From contig CAZGNZ010000029.1 of the NCBI GenBank assembly GCA_964527215.1, positions 1 to 56,674 of the forward strand: 56,674 nt of DNA, given 5' to 3'. The notes beneath the pieces are model-generated. The model was not told the DNA's origin. It did no database searches and saw nothing but the letters and a program-made list of their open reading frames with translations. The translations under genes and the position numbers were made by a program. The stretch is from CAZGNZ01 sp964527215. GTDB taxonomy: Bacteria; Fidelibacterota; Marinisomatia; SCGC-AAA003-L08; JACNLC01. Shown here piece by piece: positions 40,198 through 48,276 of the stretch; the first letter of the stretch is position 1; every line of letters starts with the position of its first letter.

Positions 40198-41063
40198 AAG
40201 CAATAGTCATCATCCTTTCCATTTTTTCCATCCTCGTTTCACAGGACAATAGCATTGAGGGCAAGCGGGGTCTTCTTCCTGAGCTTGAAAAATCCTGGGA
40301 AACAGCGGCTGTTTTTAAGACGCCGGAATCCATTTTCTGGGACCGTGAAACCGAACTGCTCTACGTTTCCAATATCAATGGCCGTCCCCAGGCTAAAGAC
40401 GGAAATGGATCGATTTCCCAGCTGAAACCGGATGGTTCTATTGTGCTTAACCCATGGATCACTGGCTTAAACGCACCCAAAGGCATGGGACGCTTCGGAA
40501 AATGGCTGTATGTCACGGATATTGATGAGCTTGTTCAGATAGATATCGCAGCGGGAGTTATTGTCAGGCGTTTCCCCGCTCCGGACGCGCTGTTTCTCAA
40601 TGATATTGCCGTTGACTCTGACGGGATCGTTTACATTTCCGACTCATCATTGAGCCGCCTGTACCGGTTTGACGGTGAATCGGTCCGGCAATGGATTTCA
40701 GACAGTGCCCTGATCCCCGGCATCAATGGACTGCGCTGGACCAATGGCCGGCTGCTGGCGGGTGTGCGGGGGGCGATCGTGGAAATTGACCCGAAGACCC
40801 GTCAAATCAAAAATCTGCTGCCGCACGTCACAGGCATTGACGGCCTGATCCCTTTAACTGACAATGGATTTCTCACTTCCGACTGGACGGGTCACGTGTA
40901 TTATCTGGATTCCGCAGCACCTGCCGCGGTCCTGCTGGACCTGACAGTGCAAAACCGGAATGCCGCCGACATGGAGTTCATCCCGAAACAGAACCTGCTG
41001 GTGATTCCTACCTTTTCCGCCAACACCATTACTGCTTACAGGGTGTCTGATTCGGAAAGGTGA
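40194..41063 (+). CDS. Exported SMP-30/gluconolactonase-like beta-propeller protein
   Basis: A 289-residue protein with a short signal peptide (MKAIVIILSIFSILVSQ) and propeller-like repeats. Examples are PESIFWDRETELLYVSNING near 38, GPKGMG-type GLNAPKGMGRFGKWLYVTDI, LNDIAVDSDGIVYISDSSLS near 130, INGLRWTNGRLLAGVRGAIV and MEFIPKQNLLVIPTFSANTI. The LNDIAVD and IPKQN blocks carry residues that bind calcium in SMP-30/gluconolactonases. The signal peptide places it outside the cytoplasm. A hydrolase or a binding role are both possible. It is coupled to the reductase gene by an ATGA overlap. Confidence 0.8.
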   Translation: MKAIVIILSIFSILVSQDNSIEGKRGLLPELEKSWETAAVFKTPESIFWDRETELLYVSNINGRPQAKDGNGSISQLKPDGSIVLNPWITGLNAPKGMGRFGKWLYVTDIDELVQIDIAAGVIVRRFPAPDALFLNDIAVDSDGIVYISDSSLSRLYRFDGESVRQWISDSALIPGINGLRWTNGRLLAGVRGAIVEIDPKTRQIKNLLPHVTGIDGLIPLTDNGFLTSDWTGHVYYLDSAAPAAVLLDLTVQNRNAADMEFIPKQNLLVIPTFSANTITAYRVSDSER

Positions 41064-41117
41064 ACTGAAATACAGGAAAAATAACTGAAGATCATCGGAC
41101 AGATGACGTCACTGAGT

Positions 41118-41144
41118 GCCTGCAGAAATCGGCAGGCTTATTTG
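41118..41144 (+). terminator. Rho-independent terminator after the reductase/propeller pair
   Basis: GCCTGC (41118-41123), loop AGAAATCG, GCAGGC (41132-41137), then TTATTT. It lies 55 bases after the upstream stop and faces the repeat-rich stretch that leads to the dockerin gene. Confidence 0.65.
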
Positions 41145-41251
41145 GGTTCATCCGGTTTGTATTTGATTTCAACTTCATATTGATTATCCGACTATATTCT
41201 ATTTAAATTATTGTAGATGACCAAGATATAATGAATTCCCCCGCCGCCACG

Positions 41252-41363
41252 CCAACTGACTGATTCAAACTGCTTTCATACTGCGATCCCTCAACTGGAA
41301 TTCCTAATTTTTGCAGGACTGTAAAAGAAGTCACAAATGAACCACCCACGGGAGGATTTATGG
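41252..41363. repeat. Direct repeat copy A flanking the small dockerin gene
   Basis: These 112 bases match 42560-42671 without gaps and with about nine bases in ten identical by eye. Shared blocks include ACTGCGATCCCTCAACTGGA and CTGTAAAAGAAGTCA. Just before it, CCGCCGCCACGCCA (41240-41254) recurs near 56130-56142, so the unit is part of a mosaic repeat family. Reading the minus strand gives a short protein-like string (TSFTVL-KLGIPVEGSQYES), perhaps a relic of a mobile-element gene. Confidence 0.8.
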
Positions 41364-41520
41364 CATCATCGAAACGTGGTAAACCAAAAGAATTGAATCA
41401 CCTCAATGTGATATTCAAAAAGGTGCACGGTCTCAAAACACCCTTTCATGATTATAGAATTTGATCTTTGTAAATGTTTGAATTATTTAGATTTTAAAAT
41501 TAATAGGAAGGAGATTTTAT

Positions 41521-42282
41521 ATGAGATTAATTCAAATTTTCATAATATCATCCCTGTTTATATTTTCGACCTCAATTACTACAGAACACCAAAATTTGGT
41601 TATGCACGAGGGTGCCAATGATATCAGTTTTTTTGTTTTACCAACGAATCCAAGCCTATTAGATATTGTAATGCCAATACGTCCATACGTTGAGGGAATT
41701 CAAGGTGAAGGCTGGACAATGCTCCCCCATCCAACAATTGATACGTTGTGGATTGGAAGCGTTTACGATTTAATAGATCCTCACGATTCCTTTACTATAA
41801 TATTATCTGAGAGTGCGGCACTCACCATCAACGGAGAATTTGCTGATCCCAATATGGTTTATGTTCCACATTTGGGGATTAACAGAATTTCTTATCCATA
41901 TAACCAGTCACAGTCAATACAGGACGCTGTTCCCAATGAGTTTTTAATAACTATTGAACAAATAACTTGGGAAGATCAAGCTGCAAGTCCAGATGCGACA
42001 TCTCCAACAGGATGGTCAGGAAATCTTACACAAATTAATCCAGGGAATGGATATTATTTGTATGTTTCAGGAGAAATGGATTTTTACTGGAATAATCCGA
42101 TATCTGCAGGTGATTTCAATAGCGACTTAATTATTGATGTTGTTGATATCGTGTTGATGGTGAATGCGATTATCTCAAATGATTTTTCAGTTTTTCATCT
42201 GTGGGCTGGTGATCTAAATCAAGATAGTTTCGTAAATGTCCAAGATCTTATACTGGTTGTAAATATTATTTTGGCATCATAA
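41521..42282 (+). CDS. Small secreted dockerin-repeat protein, AT-rich
   Basis: A 253-residue exported protein with signal MRLIQIFIISSLFIFSTS and an AGGAAGGAG ribosome site 8 bases before the ATG. Residues 30-190 show no recognised domain (short pieces NDISFFVLPTNPSLL and GWSGNLTQINPGNGYYLYVS, the latter resembling a beta-sandwich surface domain). The last 60 residues are two calcium-loop repeats of dockerin type: GDFNSDLIIDVVDIVLMVNA and GDLNQDSFVNVQDLILVVNI. Base composition is clearly more AT-rich than all neighbours, and direct repeats bracket the gene on both sides, suggesting acquisition. Its partner or substrate is unknown. Confidence 0.8.
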   Translation: MRLIQIFIISSLFIFSTSITTEHQNLVMHEGANDISFFVLPTNPSLLDIVMPIRPYVEGIQGEGWTMLPHPTIDTLWIGSVYDLIDPHDSFTIILSESAALTINGEFADPNMVYVPHLGINRISYPYNQSQSIQDAVPNEFLITIEQITWEDQAASPDATSPTGWSGNLTQINPGNGYYLYVSGEMDFYWNNPISAGDFNSDLIIDVVDIVLMVNAIISNDFSVFHLWAGDLNQDSFVNVQDLILVVNIILAS

Positions 42283-42486
42283 CAAACGAAATATACTTAA
42301 AAAAAACTACCCACAGCTGTCCTAAATAATTTTAATCCGGTGCGAGACCGACTGACCACCCAACGATCATAGATGGATTTCAGCACTAAATTTCAAACCT
42401 GCCTTCATGCGAGGTGCACTTAATTTTTGCATGATGCGATTGGGAGTTTGATCCTTGAACCGTTTATTTTTTTTGAATCCGCCAGT

Positions 42487-42562
42487 GGGCGGATTTTCAA
42501 CAAGCGGCGGAGAATGCACCCTGTTACACTTGTCCGTCAGGAGACGGATCAAAAATCCGCCA
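42487..42562. repeat. 76-bp inverted-repeat element, copy 1
   Basis: It begins GGGCGGATTTTCAACAAGCG and ends AAAAATCCGCCA, so the two ends are inverted repeats. The interior (CACCCTGTTACACTTGTCCG, TCAGGAGACGGAT) is almost identical to 56145-56220, same length. It resembles a miniature inverted-repeat element. It abuts repeat copy B of the 112-bp unit, and the left end sits in a larger palindrome (AATCCGCC-AGT-GGGCGGATT). Confidence 0.8.
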
Positions 42563-42671
42563 ACTGACTGATTGAAGCTGCTTTCATACTGCGATCCCTC
42601 AACTGGAATTCCTAATTTTTTCAGAACTGTAAAAGAAGTCATAAATGAACCTACCACAGGAAGATTTATGA
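42560..42671. repeat. Direct repeat copy B flanking the small dockerin gene
   Basis: Second copy of the 112-bp unit at 41252-41363, in the same orientation, downstream of the dockerin gene. The two copies lie 1308 bases apart and enclose the AT-rich gene, the layout expected of a cassette that could be excised or duplicated by recombination between them. Confidence 0.8.
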
Positions 42672-42717
42672 CACATCAAAACTAATTTTCTGAATTGTAC
42701 AAATTGCTAAAGATGAA

Positions 42718-42830
42718 GCAGAGGGTTTCTTACCCCTCTACAAACAAAGCTGCTACGGTACATACATATAAGGAAACACCCTTCGACCTCTGCACCAACC
42801 AAAAAAGCCCCGGTGAAGGGGCTTTTTCTT
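42718..42830 (+). ncRNA. Candidate structured small RNA ending in a terminator
   Basis: GCAGAGG (42718-42724) can pair with CCTCTGC (42787-42793), or alternatively GAGGG (42721-42725) with CCCTC (42734-42738), giving two competing folds. A rho-independent terminator closes the unit: AGCCCC (42806-42811), GGTGAA, GGGGCT (42818-42823), TTTTTC. There is no protein-like frame here. It could be an independent small RNA or the first part of the long leader of the GH57 gene. No known RNA family was recognised. Confidence 0.45.
42806..42827 (+). terminator. Rho-independent terminator, first in the GH57 leader
   Basis: AGCCCC, loop GGTGAA, GGGGCT, then a T run. An A run precedes the stem, so it could work on both strands. 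There is no plus-strand protein gene immediately upstream that it would end except the dockerin gene 520 bases before. Confidence 0.75.
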
Positions 42831-42840
42831 ACAACACAAC

Positions 42841-42992
42841 AAAGGAGGAGAAAGTGTAGTTTCTTGTTTCGGAGACAGCGGCCCAACAACGCATTTCAAA
42901 TATTGTTCCCGGGAATTCAGATTAGTAGTAAAAATATGAGTTACTAATTTCTTCGGTACTGTAAATTTTGTCTCAGCCGAGACATTTTTTTT
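42841..42992 (+). promoter_or_regulatory. Structured leader with terminator and alternative pairing before the GH57 gene
   Basis: The unit starts with AAAGGAGGAG (42841-42850) followed at once by GTG TAG, so it is not an obvious gene start. It contains the palindrome TTCCCGGGAA (42906-42915) and a 7-bp stem, ATTAGTA (42921-42927) with TACTAAT (42942-42948). A terminator follows: TGTCTC (42969-42974), AGCC, GAGACA (42979-42984), eight T. A second GAGACA at 42872-42877 could pair with TGTCTC instead, which would disrupt the terminator. That is the logic of an attenuator or riboswitch. No known class was recognised. Confidence 0.5.
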
Positions 42993-43032
42993 ATTCACAA
43001 TCACCAATCATTGATACGGAAAGGGATTCGTT

Positions 43033-46000
43033 ATGACTGCCCGGCTCGATTCAAAATCCGGATTTTCTCGAACCGTCCTGAGTGTTTTTCTGCTGTTCTC
43101 ACTGGGATTTTCCCAGGTGTATGTCACTTATCACTGGCATCTGCAGCAGCCCATTTACTGGCCGGAAGTCAGTGCCCTGAATTCCAGCACCTATCAGAAA
43201 GCGTGGGAATCCTGGGCCATGAACAATGGTCATCCGGAAAACGATCTGGAGCAAATTTTCGGCTGGCCCGACCGGGTGGCGGTCTATCAGTACCGGGTGC
43301 GGGATGCCATCGCCGGGATCGCCGGAACCAACGGCGGTGCGCATGTCAGCTATTCCGGTTGTCTGATTGAAAATGTGCAGAGCCTGGCATTCAACGGCTC
43401 CCTGGGCTACTCCGGCGGCTGGGAAAACAATTTTCAGGAAGCCATCGGCTGGCAGACCTCCGGGGGATTCCCGAAACTGGATATCGTCATTTTCCCCTAT
43501 CACCACGCACTGAGTCCCCTGATTGACGAGGAAGCCCTGCGCAAGGAAATCCAGATTTACAAATCGCTCTATCCCGACATCTGGGACAACAATCCGTCTG
43601 TGGGATTTTTCCCGCCGGAAATGTCATTCTCCGAACGAATGATCAAAGTGCTGGACGAAGAGGGCATTGACTGGGTTTTTGTAGGGAATAACCACATTTC
43701 ACGGGCTTGCGAAAACTTCCCCCTGATTCTCGGCACGGCCGGGGAAAACTGCAATCCGCCCAATCTGGCAGATCAGATCAACCCTCCCCAGTCCAGCTGG
43801 TTCTCCAAGCACATTGACCGCGGCTGCACGCCAACCAACGCCTATCCTTTTGCCTATCAGCCCCATTATGCTCAGTACATTGATCCGGATAGCGGATCGG
43901 AATACCGGGTGATCGTGGTGCCGGTGGCTCAGGCCATGAGCTGGACGGACGGTTACGCCACTCACGGCACGGAAGATATTGACCAGATTGCCGAAGGAAA
44001 TGATCCGTCTCATCCCATGCTGGTGGTACTGGCCCATGACGGCGACAATGCCTGGGGCGGCGGCTACAGCTACTATCATGAGGCCGTTCCCAATTTCACA
44101 TCCCAGGCGCTGTCTTCGGGATATCCGCCCACGGTGGTAAACCAGTATCTCAGCGATCATCCTGTGGACTGGAACGATGTGGTGCATGTGGAAGACGGCA
44201 GCTGGGTGAACGCGGATGGTGATTTTGGTTCTCCCGACTTCATTAACTGGAACTGGCCGCCGGTGAATACATCCGGACAGGTGGATATCGCCAACGGCTG
44301 GGCGGAAGATATCCGAAACTGGGCCGTGATCACGGCCGCCCAGAACCGTGTTTCCACCGCCGAACAGATTGCCGGAAACGTGAGTATTCCCGCCGTTCAG
44401 GATCCCACCATGCATGCTGCAAGTCCGGCGGAACTGGCCTGGCACTTTTTCCTGCCGTCACTCACCAGCGGGTACATGTACTACGGCACATCACTGGATA
44501 TGGAAGTGAAAGCCACCATCGCCTGCAACAACGCCGTGGAACATGCCGATCAGCTCATCGGCGACGGCTCTGCGGATCAGACCCCGCCCACCATCTGGAT
44601 TCCCCAGCAATGGCCCCACAACCCCGGGGAAATCGGATTCGGCCCCACCACCGGCTACCAGCAGGTTCAAAATCCCCGGGACTTCTGGGTTTGGTCCTTT
44701 GTATATGATGTCAGCGGTCTGGATTCGGTTGAATTCTGCTACCGGCTTGACAATGATGGGGTGAACCCGCTGACCAGCACTCAGAATGAGGTGTACGCTC
44801 AGGGCAGCGAAGTGGGAGAGTGGGAATGCCTGCCCATGACACAGCGCGAATTCCCCGCTGAAAATTTCTTCAACGACGGAGCCATCGACTTTTTTGAAAT
44901 GCCGCAGTATATTGCCGACCAGTATTACATCCATGTCAACGAATCCGCCATTGTGGATGAGGGCGGCGTGCTGGTGGATTATTATGTACAGGCGTCGGAC
45001 GGCAATGGAAATCTGAAGCGCAGTCCCATCCAGCATACCTGGGTCGGCACCGGGAGCGGTTCTTCCGGGGGAAGTCATGTTTCCTGGGAACCGGATGAGC
45101 CGGAAGCCGGCGGTACGCTGCTGATTCAGTACGATCTGGCACAGGGCCCTCTGCCCAATTCCACCAGCCCGGTTCACATCCATATCGGATACAACGGATG
45201 GCAGGGAATCCTCTCACCCGATCCTGCCATGACACTGAATCCGGAAAACGAATTATGGGAATACAGCTATGCTGTTCCCTCCTCCGCCACCGCAGTGGAT
45301 TTCGTGTTTAATGACGGCTCCGGTACGTGGGACAATAACAACGGTATGGATTGGCATGTCACAGTCTCCGGTGGAGTGGAACCTGAGGGATTCGTGATGG
45401 ACGGCAGCCTGGATGACGGCGCTCAGCTGTTGGGCAGCATCGACGGAAGGGAACTCTACGCGGCCTGGAATGAAGAGCTGCTGTATGTCGCCGGCACTCC
45501 TGCCCAGGGAACAGGCACCGATCATTTTATCCTGCTGTCGGACGGCTCCGGCAGTATGACCGCCGCACCGTGGGCCAAAAGCGGACAGACCGCTGAATGG
45601 GCGGCCTTTATCGGCAACGAGGAGGAAAACGGATGGGCCGGCTGGTTTGACCAGTCTGCATATTCGAACCTGGCAGCGGGAACGATACTCGAGGGCGAGA
45701 TTGATATCCTGTCTGAACTGGGCGGATCGGCAGAAACCGTTTTCATCGCGCTGGGTGCCTATCAAAGTGCGGACGGCGGCAGCTTAAGTGCGCAAGTACC
45801 CGCAACACTTGACAACAACCTGAATATGGAAATATCCGAATTCTATCCGTTTGATCTCAGCAATAATCCTGATGAATTTCCCGATGTCAATCAGGACGGA
45901 TCAGTGGATGTGCTGGATGTGGTGCTGGTGGTAGGCATCATTCTGGGGGATATTGAACCCACGCAGCAGCAGCTGGATGATTCAGATCTGAATGATGACG

Positions 46001-46053
46001 GATCGGTGGATGTCACCGATATCGTGCTGCTGGTGGACTGGATTCTGAACTAA
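43033..46053 (+). CDS. Secreted GH57-like glycosidase with CBM25-like domain and dockerin repeats
   Basis: A 1006-residue exported protein. After a signal peptide ending near SLGFSQ (residue 28), a GH57-type catalytic region covers about 28-500. It has YHWHLQQPIYW near 34, IVIFPYHHALSPL, VGFFPPEMSFSERM near 191 with the presumed nucleophile Glu, WVFVGNNHISRACE, and AHDGDNAWGGGYSY near 333, matching the family's DGENAW motif. Residues about 680-780 resemble a CBM25 starch-binding domain (PVHIHIGYNGWQGILSPDP). About 789-930 is an unassigned beta domain. From about 945, two dockerin-like repeats end the protein (DVNQDGSVDVLDVVLVVGII, DLNDDGSVDVTDIVLLVDWI). It likely acts on an alpha-glucan. GGAAAGGG precedes the ATG. 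Confidence 0.82.
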   Translation: MTARLDSKSGFSRTVLSVFLLFSLGFSQVYVTYHWHLQQPIYWPEVSALNSSTYQKAWESWAMNNGHPENDLEQIFGWPDRVAVYQYRVRDAIAGIAGTNGGAHVSYSGCLIENVQSLAFNGSLGYSGGWENNFQEAIGWQTSGGFPKLDIVIFPYHHALSPLIDEEALRKEIQIYKSLYPDIWDNNPSVGFFPPEMSFSERMIKVLDEEGIDWVFVGNNHISRACENFPLILGTAGENCNPPNLADQINPPQSSWFSKHIDRGCTPTNAYPFAYQPHYAQYIDPDSGSEYRVIVVPVAQAMSWTDGYATHGTEDIDQIAEGNDPSHPMLVVLAHDGDNAWGGGYSYYHEAVPNFTSQALSSGYPPTVVNQYLSDHPVDWNDVVHVEDGSWVNADGDFGSPDFINWNWPPVNTSGQVDIANGWAEDIRNWAVITAAQNRVSTAEQIAGNVSIPAVQDPTMHAASPAELAWHFFLPSLTSGYMYYGTSLDMEVKATIACNNAVEHADQLIGDGSADQTPPTIWIPQQWPHNPGEIGFGPTTGYQQVQNPRDFWVWSFVYDVSGLDSVEFCYRLDNDGVNPLTSTQNEVYAQGSEVGEWECLPMTQREFPAENFFNDGAIDFFEMPQYIADQYYIHVNESAIVDEGGVLVDYYVQASDGNGNLKRSPIQHTWVGTGSGSSGGSHVSWEPDEPEAGGTLLIQYDLAQGPLPNSTSPVHIHIGYNGWQGILSPDPAMTLNPENELWEYSYAVPSSATAVDFVFNDGSGTWDNNNGMDWHVTVSGGVEPEGFVMDGSLDDGAQLLGSIDGRELYAAWNEELLYVAGTPAQGTGTDHFILLSDGSGSMTAAPWAKSGQTAEWAAFIGNEEENGWAGWFDQSAYSNLAAGTILEGEIDILSELGGSAETVFIALGAYQSADGGSLSAQVPATLDNNLNMEISEFYPFDLSNNPDEFPDVNQDGSVDVLDVVLVVGIILGDIEPTQQQLDDSDLNDDGSVDVTDIVLLVDWILN

Positions 46054-46065
46054 TCAGCAAAAAAA

Positions 46066-47565
46066 TTACTCTGTCATAATCTTCAGTTCCGCACGGGGGT
46101 TTTCGGGATTAAATTCGTAGACCGTCCGGGATTGATACTGCACTGCGATTCGTCCGGGGCTGATCTGTCTCAGTTCAAAATCTGATCCGTTTTTTTCCAG
46201 AAAGACTGGCGGCACAAACCATGTCAGCCAAAGGTCGGAGTTTTTCTGTTTCCGGCATTCCATCCCGATTTCCGCAGGAAGACCTGTCTTTGAATCCATG
46301 ACGAACACCTCGGAAACAACGTGTAGTTCCAGAACAATTCTTCTGCTGCCGGACCGGAAATTCCAGGTTTGATTCGAAGGTGCTGCATCCTTTTTTACAC
46401 CTTGGGAATAAAACTCAGGTTTAAACCCTGACTTTTGTCGGGTACTCTCTGAAAACCGGAATACGGACCGGGATTCCACGGGCGGTGCGGCCGCATAACC
46501 GGAGGATTCCGCAATCCCATCAAAAGCAGCCACATCCTGTTCAGTCAAATTGGCTCCTTCACCGGAATCCCCTATTATTCTGTGCTCAGACTGAATCATC
46601 TCCATTGCCAGTGCCATCGTCTGCAGCGTATCATTCAATAGAATTTGCATTTTCTCTGTCATATGAATGTCGTCAATTCTTTTCGATCCGTATCCCAATC
46701 CTTGAATCTGCACGGAATAATCACCGGGAGGAATACCGGAAATCAGAAATTCGCCACTGCTGTCTGTCACCGCTCCCAGCTCCGTGGATTCCAGCCAGAC
46801 GACTGCTCCCTCCACAGGTTCCAGATCTTCATCAATGATCCGTCCGGTGATCGCCGCATTATGCTGACGGCCTGCAAAAGGACTCTCCGCTGTCAGTTGG
46901 ATGTTGTCTGGATCCGTCAGTTCTTTCAGGGGCGGAGCTTCCGCCAGAGGTTCAAATTGTTTCTTTTCCCCAGCGGCCGACGGCGGCGGAATGCTTTCTT
47001 CCTGTGCAGCAGCCAATCTGTTTCCTGTTTCAGGCTCAGGTTCCATAAGATTCGTTCCCGCGCCGGTCCGTGCGGGCTGCCGAAGGATGTCCTCATCTGC
47101 TGATTCTGACTGGTTTCCGGATGGTTCAGAAATTACCGCTTCTTTCCGTGAAATTCCCGAATGCCCCTTTTCAGCGGTCTGCTCCGCTGTTCCTTTCTCC
47201 CGGTTCTGCAGATACGTTTCAGTTCCCTCCACGGCAGGATACCCCTGCTGACGATAATATGATATGGCGGTCGGGGTCAGTACAACCACCAGCAGAACAG
47301 CTGCCGCGGCGGCAGCCGTCTGCAGGATGCGGATTTGCTTTCGTTTCCGATCCTGTCGTGCCTGTGCCATTATCTCCGCCTTCATTCGGGATTTCCCATC
47401 CGCCCGGATTCCTGACAGGAGGATGCGTTCCCGCTCTAATCCCATCCGGCATTCCGGACAGTCAGCCAAATGACGTTCAAATTCCTTAATTTCACCGGAT
47501 GTCAATTGTTTCAAAAGATACCTTTTCTGCCATTCGGCCTGCCGGTACTTTTCACAATCTTTCAT
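46066..47565 (-). CDS. Membrane anti-sigma factor with extracytoplasmic carboxypeptidase-regulatory-like domain
   Basis: A 499-residue protein. Cytoplasmic residues 1-78 carry a zinc-finger anti-sigma motif, ERHLADCPEC (H32, C36, C39). One transmembrane helix follows (about 80-103, an alanine run then VLLVVVLTP). A long low-complexity linker rich in E, P and S covers about 105-220. A carboxypeptidase-regulatory-like domain follows near 230-315 (AAITGRIIDEDLEPVEGAVV, GEFLISGIPPGDYSVQIQGL). The last 120 residues are an unassigned beta-rich domain (SRRIVLELHVVSEVFVMDSK). It lies 2 bases after the sigma factor gene. The domain matches the one at the N-terminus of the two secreted vWA proteins encoded divergently, suggesting a shared signal or partner. 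Confidence 0.82.
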   Translation of the reverse strand: MKDCEKYRQAEWQKRYLLKQLTSGEIKEFERHLADCPECRMGLERERILLSGIRADGKSRMKAEIMAQARQDRKRKQIRILQTAAAAAAVLLVVVLTPTAISYYRQQGYPAVEGTETYLQNREKGTAEQTAEKGHSGISRKEAVISEPSGNQSESADEDILRQPARTGAGTNLMEPEPETGNRLAAAQEESIPPPSAAGEKKQFEPLAEAPPLKELTDPDNIQLTAESPFAGRQHNAAITGRIIDEDLEPVEGAVVWLESTELGAVTDSSGEFLISGIPPGDYSVQIQGLGYGSKRIDDIHMTEKMQILLNDTLQTMALAMEMIQSEHRIIGDSGEGANLTEQDVAAFDGIAESSGYAAAPPVESRSVFRFSESTRQKSGFKPEFYSQGVKKDAAPSNQTWNFRSGSRRIVLELHVVSEVFVMDSKTGLPAEIGMECRKQKNSDLWLTWFVPPVFLEKNGSDFELRQISPGRIAVQYQSRTVYEFNPENPRAELKIMTE

Positions 47566-47567
47566 GA

Positions 47568-48137
47568 TCAGCTATCCCTCTCTTCCATCAGCCGGAATAC
47601 GATTTTCTCCAATTCCTTTTTACATTGATACTTTTTTGATTTCGCCACATTCTCATTGGCCATCTTCAATATCCCGGCAATATTTCGCATGCTGCGTTCC
47701 TCAAAATAAAACAGTGTCAGCAGCCTTCGGCAAAGCTCCCCAAGCTGCTGCAGGGCCTTTCTGACAACATCTGTACGGTCATCTTCTTCCGTTTCCAGCA
47801 AACCGCCTTCCAGATTGGGAACAACATCTTCCAGCGCTTCTCCAGTTATCCGCTGCTGCTTGCGCTGACGGGCATACCATTTCCGTTTAACCACTCCAAT
47901 CAGATAGGTGCCGACTCGGGCAGTGAGTTCGAAATCCTCCCGTGCTGAATTCTGCCACAGCACGATAATGGCTTCCTGGAGCAGATCCTCAGCATCCGCG
48001 GTGCAGCCGCCGTTTTTCAGGATATGGCTGTGTACCATGCGCCGGTGACGATTGAACAACTCACCCAGAACCCGCCGGTCATTGTTTCGAATCCGCTGCA
48101 GAATTTCTGCTTCGCGGGAATAAATTGATTTCAGCAT
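47568..48137 (-). CDS. ECF-family RNA polymerase sigma factor
   Basis: A 189-residue sigma factor. Region 2 spans about residues 18-90 (LGELFNRHRRMVHSHILKNG, then DAEDLLQEAIIVLWQNS, the -10-recognition DLLQE block). Region 4 spans about 125-180, a helix-turn-helix with LLTLFYFEERSMRNIAGILK then NVAKSKKYQCKKELEKIV. There is no sigma region 3, as in all ECF sigmas. The next gene on the same strand, two bases on, is the zinc-finger anti-sigma factor that presumably holds it at the membrane. The divergently transcribed vWA genes are its likely targets. Confidence 0.92.
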   Translation of the reverse strand: MLKSIYSREAEILQRIRNNDRRVLGELFNRHRRMVHSHILKNGGCTADAEDLLQEAIIVLWQNSAREDFELTARVGTYLIGVVKRKWYARQRKQQRITGEALEDVVPNLEGGLLETEEDDRTDVVRKALQQLGELCRRLLTLFYFEERSMRNIAGILKMANENVAKSKKYQCKKELEKIVFRLMEERDS

Positions 48138-48276
48138 TTACCTTTCAATCATTAATGACATGAATAAACAGATTGTAAATGAAAATTTGAAATGCGGCAG
48201 TGAAATCCAGTCAAAAATTACTTCCTGCCGGTCAAACCGCCAAACAAGGTCCGGAGTTCAAATTCAGGAGAATAAC

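Noticed and set aside
42367..42657. 96-codon minus-strand frame next to the dockerin gene
   Set aside because: It is assembled from the 76-bp and 112-bp repeats; at the other copies the frame is not kept, so it is reported as repeat, with a possible relic of a mobile gene.
42707..42889. 60-codon minus-strand frame in the GH57 leader
   Set aside because: It spans the terminator hairpin and has no ribosome site or family resemblance.
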